Source: Kiritimatiellia bacterium
GTDB taxonomy: Bacteria > Verrucomicrobiota > Kiritimatiellia > CAIQIC01 > JAGNIJ01
NCBI GenBank assembly: GCA_018001225.1
Contig: JAGNIJ010000005.1
Span: forward strand, 1-64,000
Direction of reading: 5' to 3'
Length of the DNA: 64,000 bases
In this document: in pieces, positions 34,961 to 45,308 of the stretch
How positions within the stretch are numbered: the stretch's first letter is position 1
Layout: every line of letters begins with the position of its first letter
The notes under the pieces: generated by a model
The model's input: the letters and a program-made list of their open reading frames with translations, nothing else
Database searches by the model: none
What the model was told of the DNA's origin: nothing
Program-made: the position numbers and the translations under genes

Positions 34961-35410
34961 TTACTGCATCTTGATGTCCCACCGGTACGGGATGTCCGGG
35001 GAGAACGGATCGATCCGGTCCATTTCCCCGGCGGCGTGCGGCTCCGTCGCGCAGTTGGCGAGGAGCGCGGTCTTCGTGCCGATGCATTTCCAGCCATTGA
35101 CGATCCCGGGCGGGATGGTGAGCAGGAGGTAGTTGTCCTCGCCCATGAACACCTCCTGCACCTCGCCCTTCGTCGGCGAGTCCGGGCGCGGGTCGTAGAG
35201 AACGACCTTGATCATGCCCTGGAGGCAGGCATAGTTCTGGGTCTGGCGCTTGTGCAGGTGCCAGCCCTTGATCACGCCGGGGTAGGCGGTGGCGAAGTAG
35301 ATCTCGCCGAACTTCTCGAAGTGCGGGTCGTTGGCCCGCAGCATGTGCATGATCTTGCCGCGCTCGTCGGGGATCTGCCGCAGGGGCGTGATGCGGATGC
35401 CGTCAATCAT
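34961..35410 (-). CDS. RmlC-like sugar 3,5-epimerase / cupin
   Basis: A 149-residue cupin-fold protein related to dTDP-4-dehydrorhamnose 3,5-epimerase. Visible segments are PDERGKIMHMLRAN, YPGVIKGWHLHKRQTQNYACL with the active-site-type His, and LTIPPGIVNGWKCIG. It is shorter than RmlC (~180). Flanked by two SDR genes and overlapping the upstream one by 8 nt. It may epimerise a 4-keto sugar attached to CDP or dTDP; which nucleotide is unclear. Confidence 0.83.
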   Translation of the reverse strand: MIDGIRITPLRQIPDERGKIMHMLRANDPHFEKFGEIYFATAYPGVIKGWHLHKRQTQNYACLQGMIKVVLYDPRPDSPTKGEVQEVFMGEDNYLLLTIPPGIVNGWKCIGTKTALLANCATEPHAAGEMDRIDPFSPDIPYRWDIKMQ

Positions 35411-36461
35411 GGCGCGCTCCTTCCGGGTTCGGGGTTTCCGGCGTCCAGTGGAAGGCGCCGTCCAGCCGGCCGGCCTCCACGAGGTATTTCAGTTGTTTGA
35501 GCCGCGTGTAGTGCCGCGAGGTGAAGCCGTCGCGGTCCAGCCGGACGCGCTCGAAGGCCTCGCGCAGTTCGCGCGCGCCGCGCCGCGCGTCCCACTCGCA
35601 CCGGAACTCCGGCAGGACCCGGCGGATGCGGTCGAACCGGACCCGGTAGCTTCGCGAATCCGCGCCGCCGCCCGTGAGCGCGACGGGGCAGCCGTCGAAC
35701 GCCTCCCGGACGATGTCGGCGATGGTTCGGACCTGGTAATTCTGGTCGTTGCCGCCGACGTTCAGGACCGCGCCGCGGACGGCTTCCGCCGGCGCGGTCA
35801 GCGCGAGGTGAAAGGCCCGGGCGATGTCGCGGATGTGGACCAGCGGCCGCCAGGGCGTGCCGTCGCTCTGCAGCCGGATCTCCCGCGCGGTCCACGCGGA
35901 GCCGGAGAGGTTGTTGAGCACCAGGTCGAAGCGCATGCGGGGCGAGGCGCCGTAGGCCGTCGCGTTGCGCAGGAGCACCGGGGTAAAGGCATTGTCCGCC
36001 ATGAGCTTGAGCTCTTCCTCCACGAGCACCTTGCATTCCGCGTAGACGGTTTGCGGGTTGACCGGCGATTCCTCCGCGACCTCCTCGGTCGTGGCGACGC
36101 CGTACACGCTGCACGAGGAGCTGTAGACGAAGCGCGGCACGCCGGCGGCCTTCGCGGCGCGGGCGAGGGCGATCGAGCCGCGGTGGTTGATGGCCCGGGT
36201 GATCTCCGGCTTGAGTTCGCCCATCGGGTCGTTGGACAGGTCGGCGAGGTGCGCGACGGCATCGAAGCCGCGCAGGTCGTCGGGCGTGACCTCGCGGGTG
36301 TCCTTCCGGAGCAGCGGCGGCGGCGGGGTGTCGGCCGGGACAAACGCGGCCTCGCGGAAGAAGCCCGTATCCAGCCCGGTGACGTCGAGGCCCTCCCGCT
36401 GGAGGAGGGGCGTGAGGACGGAGCCGATGTAGCCTTCGCTGCCGGTGACGAGTACCTTCAT
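35403..36461 (-). CDS. NAD-dependent epimerase/dehydratase
   Basis: A 352-residue extended SDR acting on nucleotide sugars. The cofactor loop is TGSEGYIGS (about residues 6-14). The catalytic triad is intact: Ser in FVYSSSCSVYG (114-117), Tyr140 and Lys144 (YAECK). Immediately after the cytidylyltransferase gene (13-nt gap). It is not a typical CDP-glucose 4,6-dehydratase (RfbG) by eye, so its substrate within the CDP-sugar pathway is unsettled. Confidence 0.87.
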   Translation of the reverse strand: MKVLVTGSEGYIGSVLTPLLQREGLDVTGLDTGFFREAAFVPADTPPPPLLRKDTREVTPDDLRGFDAVAHLADLSNDPMGELKPEITRAINHRGSIALARAAKAAGVPRFVYSSSCSVYGVATTEEVAEESPVNPQTVYAECKVLVEEELKLMADNAFTPVLLRNATAYGASPRMRFDLVLNNLSGSAWTAREIRLQSDGTPWRPLVHIRDIARAFHLALTAPAEAVRGAVLNVGGNDQNYQVRTIADIVREAFDGCPVALTGGGADSRSYRVRFDRIRRVLPEFRCEWDARRGARELREAFERVRLDRDGFTSRHYTRLKQLKYLVEAGRLDGAFHWTPETPNPEGARHD

Positions 36462-36474
36462 GGTCGCGCGGGGG

Positions 36475-37248
36475 TCAGGGCCAGGTTTTCCACGGCGCCG
36501 CGCCGGATTCCCACAGCGTCTCCAGCCGTTTCCGGTCGCGGAGGGTGTCCATGCACTGCCAGAACCCGTCGTGGCGGTAGGCCATGAGCTGGCCGTCCGC
36601 CGCCAGGCGCTCGAGCGGCTCGCGCTCGAGGATGGTCAGGTCGTCCTCGAGGTAGTCGAGGAGGTCCGGCTCGAACACGTAGAACCCGCCGTTGATCCAG
36701 CCCTCGCCGGTCTGGGGCTTTTCCATGAACTCGACCACCTGGTCGCCGTCGAATTTCATCGTGCCGTACCGCGCGGGCGGGCGGACGGCGGTCACCGTGG
36801 CCCGCTTGCCGTGCTTCCGGTGGAAGGCGAGCAGCGCCTTCAGGTCGACGTTCGACACGCCGTCGCCGTAGGTCAGCATGAACGTCCCGCCGCCGCGCAG
36901 GTAGGGCGCCAGGCGGAGCACCCGGCCGCCGGTGTCCGTGTCCAGTCCCGTGTCGATCAGCCGGACGTTCCAGTCCGCGGGGGCGGCCTTCTCGTACTGC
37001 ACCTCGCCGCTCGCCAGGCTCACGAGCAGGTCGCTGTTGCGGTACTTGTACTGCAGGAAGTAATCGATGATGATCGGGCCCTTGTACCCGAGGGCCAGCA
37101 CGAAGTCCTTGAACCCGTGCGCGGCGTAGCCCTGCAGGATATGCCAGAGGATGGGATGCCCGCCGATCTCCACCATCGGCTTGGGTATCACCGCGGTTTC
37201 CTCCGCCAGCCGTGTTCCGCGTCCGCCCGCCAGGATGACGACTTTCAT
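36475..37248 (-). CDS. rfbF: Glucose-1-phosphate cytidylyltransferase
   Basis: Makes CDP-glucose from CTP and glucose 1-phosphate, first step of CDP-3,6-dideoxyhexose formation. The product has 257 residues. Signature LAGGRGTRLAEET (residues 5-17) followed by IPKPMVEIGGHPILWHIL distinguishes the RfbF type. Further motifs are TYGDGVSNVDL and RYGTMKFDGDQVVEFMEKP. Start 37248 begins MKVVILAGG. First of the tight four-gene run; the glycosyltransferase gene upstream is separated by 120 nt with a dispersed repeat. rfbG and rfbH are absent from the window. Confidence 0.92.
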   Translation of the reverse strand: MKVVILAGGRGTRLAEETAVIPKPMVEIGGHPILWHILQGYAAHGFKDFVLALGYKGPIIIDYFLQYKYRNSDLLVSLASGEVQYEKAAPADWNVRLIDTGLDTDTGGRVLRLAPYLRGGGTFMLTYGDGVSNVDLKALLAFHRKHGKRATVTAVRPPARYGTMKFDGDQVVEFMEKPQTGEGWINGGFYVFEPDLLDYLEDDLTILEREPLERLAADGQLMAYRHDGFWQCMDTLRDRKRLETLWESGAAPWKTWP

Positions 37249-37311
37249 AAGGTGTTCGTCCGAGTTGCTCTTACGAATACCAAGCCCCCGCCGGCCCGGC
37301 AAGGCGTTTCG

Positions 37312-37348
37312 CCCCCGCTGTACAGCAGGCGCTACGAGCCTGCTGTTC
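37312..37348. repeat. Dispersed GCTGTACAGC palindrome, copy 2
   Basis: A 37-nt match to 16329-16365, identical for its first 29 nt and with a single mismatch overall. It lies between the 3' end of the glycosyltransferase gene and the start of rfbF, about 21 kb from copy 1. Confidence 0.9.
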
Positions 37349-37368
37349 CGCAGGGGGTGCCCGCCGGT

Positions 37369-38379
37369 CTATTTGACACGGTTCGGGACAAAAAACTCAA
37401 AAATTTCCGCGACGCCGTACGTGAAATGCATGACGGGGATAAGGACCAGCAGCAGGAGGTCCGCCGCGCGCCGGGTTCGGAGCACCATCCGCAGCGTGGC
37501 CCACGCCTGGGCGGCGAAGTACAGGGCCAGGTCAAGCCCGAGCAGCCAACCGAACGCCCGGTGGAAAAAGGCCCCGACCCCGCACACGAGCAGGCTAATG
37601 ACCCACAGGGCCGGGATCAGCGACGCGGGCTCGACCTCCACCCCGCGCCGGATCAGGCGCGTGCGCGCGACGCCGTAGCCGAAGACCTGCCGGAGAAAAC
37701 GCGCGAGGCGGGTCCGGGGATAGTGATCCACCCGCGCCGCCGGCGTAAAGACGATCGCATGCCCCCGCCGGAACGTCTCGTGCGATACGAACATCTCGTC
37801 GCCCGCCTCGAAGTCCGGCGCGAACCCGCCGATCTCCTCGAGGAACGCCCGGCGCAGGGCCATGTTGCAGCCGATGATCCTCGACCAGCGGATGCGCCGG
37901 GGGTGGTCGTGCTCCGGCCGGTAGCGGCCCGCCACGTACCCCGCCGCGCCGGACGACAGTGCCAGGCCCGCCAGCCGGGCGCCCAGGGGCAGCTCCGGCG
38001 GAATCAGCCCCGGCCCGCTGACGAGTTTGACCTCCGGATCGTCGAACGGCTTGACGATCTCCCGGGCCCAGGCGGGCTCGACGATGACGTCGTCGTCCAG
38101 GAACGCCACGATCTCCGTGGTCGCGTGTTTCCAGCCGGCATTGCGCTTGTCGGGCAGCGCGGTGAAGGCCCGTGTTTCCTCCGGGTTCACGAGATTGGGA
38201 TGTGCCGACTGCAACGCCTTGAATCGCGCCGCGACGGCCGGATCCTCGAGGGGGCCGCAGACCAGGACCAGGAGACCGTGGAAGCCCTGGGCCAGCGTTA
38301 ACGATTCCAGCGCCCGGATCACCTGCGGGTGGCCGCGCGTCGGGATCACCACGCTCAAGACATATGGATCGGCGGGCAT
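37369..38379 (-). CDS. Glycosyltransferase family 2, membrane-associated
   Basis: A 336-residue GT-A glycosyltransferase. The N-terminus LSVVIPTRGHPQVIRAL is typical of GT2. The DxD motif is FLDDDV (about residues 91-96), and a later acidic position is FEAGDEMFVSHE. Two C-terminal hydrophobic segments (about 255-285 and 300-325) suggest membrane attachment. It is first in the minus-strand sugar cassette and diverges from the HtrA gene. It may add the CDP-derived sugar to a lipid-linked glycan (inference). Confidence 0.88.
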   Translation of the reverse strand: MPADPYVLSVVIPTRGHPQVIRALESLTLAQGFHGLLVLVCGPLEDPAVAARFKALQSAHPNLVNPEETRAFTALPDKRNAGWKHATTEIVAFLDDDVIVEPAWAREIVKPFDDPEVKLVSGPGLIPPELPLGARLAGLALSSGAAGYVAGRYRPEHDHPRRIRWSRIIGCNMALRRAFLEEIGGFAPDFEAGDEMFVSHETFRRGHAIVFTPAARVDHYPRTRLARFLRQVFGYGVARTRLIRRGVEVEPASLIPALWVISLLVCGVGAFFHRAFGWLLGLDLALYFAAQAWATLRMVLRTRRAADLLLLVLIPVMHFTYGVAEIFEFFVPNRVK

Positions 38380-38476
38380 CGTGGCCGAATCATGGAGAAC
38401 AACCGCGGGGCGGACAAGCCGAAAGCTGAACGCCGGGCGGGGCCGGGGTGTCTATGGGTGGAAAGGATAGCTAGAC

Positions 38477-39586
38477 ATGAGGATGCATTCAGCGGCGTCG
38501 CGGGAGCTCCGCCCTCCAAAAGCTTGGCTCCCATGGGTCGGCTTGTTTCTGGTTTCCGCGGTTTCCACGTTCGCGGCGGGGCCTTCCGCCGCCCGCCAGT
38601 TCGGTACGGCGGTGGCGGACGCCGTGGAGCGGGTCATGCCCGCCGTGGTCGTGGTTCGCACCGAATCCACCGTGTACCACCCGGCGCGCGACCTGTTCTT
38701 TGGGACGCTCTACGGCATCCCCGAGCGGCTCGCGGGGCAGGGGTCCGGCGTCATCATCCGGCCCGAGGGCTACATCCTGACCAGCCACCACGTCATTGCC
38801 GGCGCCCAGCAGGTCGAGATCGTCCTCGACGACGGCACGAAGTACCCCGCGGCCCTCGTCGGCCGCGATCCGCTGACCGACCTCGCCGTGCTGAAGATCA
38901 AGGCGCCGGACGGGGCGAAGTTCACGGCCGTCGAGGCCGGCGACTCGGACGCCTTGCGCGTCGGCGAGTTCGTCATCGCGGTCGGCTCGCCGTTCAGCCT
39001 CGACAGCAGCGTCACGCTCGGCATCGTGAGCCAGAAAGGCCGATCCGTCGGGCGGCTGCCGTACGAGGATTTCATCCAGACCGACGCCTCGATCAATCCC
39101 GGCAACAGCGGCGGGCCGCTCGTGGACGTGGACGGGCGGATGGTGGGCATCAACGCGATGATCCAGACCGGCGGCCCGTACGCGCAGGGGAACATCGGGA
39201 TCGGCTTCGCGGTGCCGGTGAACCTCGCCATGCGCGTGGCGGACCAGTTGATCGAGCGCGGCGAGGTCGAGCGCCCGTGGATCGGGATCCAGATGGGCGA
39301 GGTCGGCGATTCGCCGCGGACCCGCCGGTCCGGCCGTCGCGACGCCGGGGTGCGGGTGCTCGAGGTCTTCAACAACACGCCGGCCTCGCGGGTCGGCCTG
39401 GCGGAGGGCGACCTGATTCTCAAGGTCAACGGCGTGGCCGTCGCCACGCCGCGGGCCGTGCAGCGGGAGATCTTCAAGCGCCATGCCGGCGACACGGTGA
39501 CCCTCGAGGTCCAGCGCGAAGACAAGGACATGACATTCGAGATCGTGACCGAATCCATGCCCGATTTCACCCAGCGCGCGCCGTAA
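38477..39586 (+). CDS. HtrA/DegP-type periplasmic serine protease with one PDZ domain
   Basis: A 369-residue secreted protease of the trypsin-like S1C family. Signal peptide is about residues 16-35. Triad: His105 (TSHHVIAG), Asp135 (DPLTDLAVL), Ser211 (NPGNSGGPL). One PDZ domain (about 275-365, with FNNTPASRVGLAEGDLIL). Probable role is protein quality control in the envelope. Oddity: residues 8-14 (SRELRPP) are encoded by half of the dispersed CTCCGCCCTCCA element, so the N-terminus may have been remodelled by a repeat. Only a distant later Met exists, so this start stands. Confidence 0.94.
   Translation: MRMHSAASRELRPPKAWLPWVGLFLVSAVSTFAAGPSAARQFGTAVADAVERVMPAVVVVRTESTVYHPARDLFFGTLYGIPERLAGQGSGVIIRPEGYILTSHHVIAGAQQVEIVLDDGTKYPAALVGRDPLTDLAVLKIKAPDGAKFTAVEAGDSDALRVGEFVIAVGSPFSLDSSVTLGIVSQKGRSVGRLPYEDFIQTDASINPGNSGGPLVDVDGRMVGINAMIQTGGPYAQGNIGIGFAVPVNLAMRVADQLIERGEVERPWIGIQMGEVGDSPRTRRSGRRDAGVRVLEVFNNTPASRVGLAEGDLILKVNGVAVATPRAVQREIFKRHAGDTVTLEVQREDKDMTFEIVTESMPDFTQRAP
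38498..38518. repeat. Half copy of CTCGCCCTCCA-family element within htrA
   Basis: Positions 38498-38518 match the left arm of the family (compare 62238-62256). It encodes residues 8-14 of the HtrA protease. The matching right arm is not present here. Confidence 0.7.
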
Positions 39587-39590
39587 TGTG

Positions 39591-39611
39591 GCCGGGATCG
39601 GCGATCCCGGC
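39591..39611. terminator. GC-rich hairpin between convergent htrA and carA
   Basis: A 9-bp perfect stem, GCCGGGATC (39591-39599) with GATCCCGGC (39603-39611), and a 3-nt loop. It begins just after the htrA stop and lies before the carA stop of the opposite strand. There is no T-run, so it may act as a weak bidirectional terminator or a REP-like element. Confidence 0.45.
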
Positions 39612-39628
39612 TCCCGTTGGAACAACCA

Positions 39629-40795
<1,167 letters not shown>

Positions 40796-40810
40796 GGGAA
40801 TCCGATCTCT

Positions 40811-40898
40811 ACCACGGAGGACGCGGAGGGGGAAACAGGCACAGTCGAATCTCGTGTGCCCGAACGTGTTTCTCCGCGGCCTCTGTGTCCTCCGTGGT
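40811..40898. repeat. Long imperfect inverted repeat (ACCACGGAGGA family)
   Basis: The outer arms ACCACGGAGGACGCGGAGG and CCTCTGTGTCCTCCGTGGT are 19 nt and match at 17 positions. Inner arms GAAACA/TGTTTC and GGCACA/TGTGCC extend the hairpin. It abuts the pyrG stop and fills the pyrG-carA gap. Confidence 0.85.
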
Positions 40899-42605
<1,707 letters not shown>

Positions 42606-42638
42606 TTTTTGTGGAGACCCGTAACGCGAAGGTGAGCC

Positions 42639-45293
42639 ATGAAAAAAATCATGTTTTCCATCGGGCTTTCGGTTCTGATCCTGGTCCTGGGGCCGGCCGC
42701 GGCCTTGGCCGGCCCGTCCCTGCCGGTCACCAAACCGCCTGTCATGGATGCCACGATCCTGACCGGTCCGCCGCGAGACGCCCCGGCCGTGACCGGGCAA
42801 TGGTTCCGGAGCAGCAGTTCCGGCATCGAGACCGTCCGCACGCACGAGTTCTACGACGAACTGCTCGGCGGGGGCAGCGGACCGGCCGCCATTGCAGGTT
42901 ACGTCAGCAGCATCGCGTACGACCCGGCGTCCAACATCACCGCCTTCAGCATCGTCGCGACGATCAACAACGATACCAGCCAAACGGAGTTCCCGTGGAA
43001 CGGTAACAACAGCCACGGCGAATCCCTGCTCCTTCCCGGCACGCTCGCCTACCTGGGCCCGATGTACGACACCAAGCTCGCGGCCGAGTTCGCCATCACC
43101 GACTTGGCCAACCTGCCGGCACTGTGGAATTCACCCTATCGCGACCGCCCGCCGTACATCATCGCCGACAACGAGGACCAGGCGGCCTGGTACTGCTGGA
43201 ACCCGGATGATCCCAACGAGCAGCACCATCCGGCCGGCAACTACTACGTGCCGACCTGGGATTTCGGGGACATCCCGCAGGGACAGTTCTCCACGCGGCA
43301 GATGGATTTCAGCGTGCAATTTCCCGGCATGCCGCCCCTGGATACCCGCTATCCCGTGCTTCAACAGTCCTTTGACCAACAACTGGACGTGCTGGCCAAC
43401 CGCGCGACCTCGTTGAAGATCAGCACCTGGATCGACGAAATCGCACTGGACTCGGGAGCCAACCCGGAGCCGCCGCTCCGAAGCAGCGACGTGTCCGTGT
43501 TCCACAACGCGGAGGAAACCCCCGAGGAGCAGCTCGACTTCGGCGACGCGCCCGACCCGACTTACGAGACCCTGCTGGCGAACGACGGCGCGAGGCATGT
43601 CATCGTCGCGGGCATTCAAATGGGCCTGCTGATCGACGGCGAGTCCGACGGTCAGCCGGACTCGACCGCGACCGGCGACGACAACAGCAACCTCGACGAC
43701 GAGGACGGCGTGGTGTTCCCGAAGTCGTTGATCATCGGCAAAGCCGGCCAGGCGGACGTCACCGTCTCCACCGGCGGCTACGTGTCGGCCTGGATGGATT
43801 TCAACATCGACGGCGATTGGGCCGACGCCGGCGAGCAGATCCTGGCGGTCCAGGCCGTGACCGTGGGCGTCAACTTCCTGTCTTTCAGCATTCCGGCCGC
43901 TGCCTCGCCCGGGACGACTTTTACCCGGTTCCGGTTTACGACCCAGCAGATTACGATGAGCTACACCGGCCTGGTCAGCGACGGTGAGGTGGAGGATTAC
44001 CAGGTGACCCTTCAGGAGGAACTCGAGGAAGGCCTCGATTACGGCGATGCATGGGACGGCGGCGGTATCGGCGCGGGTTATCCGACCCGCTTCGTCCAGA
44101 ACGGCGCGCGCCATGCCGTCATCCCCGGCGTGTTCATGGGCGCGCTCGTGGATACCGAGCCGGACGGCCAGCCGACCCTCAACGCGGACGGCGACGACCT
44201 GAACCCGCCGGCGGGGCTGGACGACGAGGACGGGGTGACGCTGCCCGCGGTGTTTGTCGCCGGCGCGACGGCCACGGTGAGCGTGGTCGCCTCCGTCCCG
44301 GGCTATCTCAACGCCTGGATCGACTGGAACAGCAACATGAGCTGGCTGGACCCGGGCGAGCAGGTGTTCGTCAACCGGCCGCTGGGCGCCGGGATCAACC
44401 TGCTGCCCGTGACTGTCCCTCTGCCGCCGGCCCTCGTGGCCGGCGGCCCGCATTCCCGTTGGCGCTTCACGACGCACGCCCCGGTCCTGCCGGCGTTCAC
44501 GGGCGCGGAGACCAACGGCGAAGTCGAGGATTACGAGGTGCGCCTGGAGGCCCTCGATTTCGGCGACGCCCGCTTGTCCTATCCGACCCTCCTGGCGAAT
44601 GACGGCGCGCGGCATCGGGTTCCTTCCGCGTACTGGCTGGGCGTGGTTTCGCCCGACCTGGATCCCGACGGTATGCCCTCCGGGAACGCCGATGGCGATG
44701 ACTTGAGCAACCTGGACGACGAGGACGGCATGGTCCCCTCGGGGTCTTTCGTCATGGGGCGCACCAACCTGCTCCTCGTCACGGCCTCTACCAACGGCTA
44801 CCTGGATGCCTGGATCGACTTCGCCTTTGACGGCGACTGGTCGGATGCCGGCGAGCAGATCTGCGCGAGCTATGCCCTGGCCCAGGGCGCCAACATCGTG
44901 ACGGCCGCCGTGCCGGCGGCGGTCGGCGTGGGCCAGACAGCCGTCCGCCTGCGTTTCAGCAGCATGGGCGGATTACTGCCGACGGGACTGGCCTCCGACG
45001 GCGAGGTGGAGGATTACTGGATCACCATCTACCAACCCGGCCCCACCGTGGACATCGTCATCACCAACCTCGTCCGAAGCGGCACCACGGCGCGGATTCT
45101 ATGGGCCGCCGAGACCGGGGTGGTGTACGAGGCGCAGTCGACAACCAACCGGTTGAACGACACCAACATCGCCTGGCAAGCCTTCGGCGGGTATGTGATG
45201 GGGCCGGCCAACGCGCAGATGGACTTCGGCGCGTCGGCGGACCGGCTGAAGTTCTACCGCGTGGCCGCGCCCTTCGCGCCGCCCCCGCCCTAA
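42639..45293 (+). CDS. Secreted surface protein with three GEVED domains
   Basis: An 884-residue secreted protein. Signal peptide is residues 1-24. An N-terminal region of about 270 residues has no family assigned by eye. Three GEVED domains follow, each opening with LD(F/Y)GDA: about 299-455, 465-630 and 637-797. Each has an Asp-rich loop (SNLDDEDGV type) that likely binds calcium and ends with DGEVEDY. The C-terminal ~85 residues carry the KFYRV module shared with other secreted proteins here. GEVED domains occur in adhesins and surface-layer proteins, so adhesion or binding is likely. It faces the giant amylase tail to tail. Confidence 0.88.
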   Translation: MKKIMFSIGLSVLILVLGPAAALAGPSLPVTKPPVMDATILTGPPRDAPAVTGQWFRSSSSGIETVRTHEFYDELLGGGSGPAAIAGYVSSIAYDPASNITAFSIVATINNDTSQTEFPWNGNNSHGESLLLPGTLAYLGPMYDTKLAAEFAITDLANLPALWNSPYRDRPPYIIADNEDQAAWYCWNPDDPNEQHHPAGNYYVPTWDFGDIPQGQFSTRQMDFSVQFPGMPPLDTRYPVLQQSFDQQLDVLANRATSLKISTWIDEIALDSGANPEPPLRSSDVSVFHNAEETPEEQLDFGDAPDPTYETLLANDGARHVIVAGIQMGLLIDGESDGQPDSTATGDDNSNLDDEDGVVFPKSLIIGKAGQADVTVSTGGYVSAWMDFNIDGDWADAGEQILAVQAVTVGVNFLSFSIPAAASPGTTFTRFRFTTQQITMSYTGLVSDGEVEDYQVTLQEELEEGLDYGDAWDGGGIGAGYPTRFVQNGARHAVIPGVFMGALVDTEPDGQPTLNADGDDLNPPAGLDDEDGVTLPAVFVAGATATVSVVASVPGYLNAWIDWNSNMSWLDPGEQVFVNRPLGAGINLLPVTVPLPPALVAGGPHSRWRFTTHAPVLPAFTGAETNGEVEDYEVRLEALDFGDARLSYPTLLANDGARHRVPSAYWLGVVSPDLDPDGMPSGNADGDDLSNLDDEDGMVPSGSFVMGRTNLLLVTASTNGYLDAWIDFAFDGDWSDAGEQICASYALAQGANIVTAAVPAAVGVGQTAVRLRFSSMGGLLPTGLASDGEVEDYWITIYQPGPTVDIVITNLVRSGTTARILWAAETGVVYEAQSTTNRLNDTNIAWQAFGGYVMGPANAQMDFGASADRLKFYRVAAPFAPPPP

Positions 45294-45308
45294 GGCGCGG
45301 TCCGCGCT

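Noticed and set aside
43131-44615. A 494-residue minus-strand frame inside the GEVED gene
   Set aside because: Arises from the Asp/Gly-rich repeats; no motif, start signal or neighbour support.
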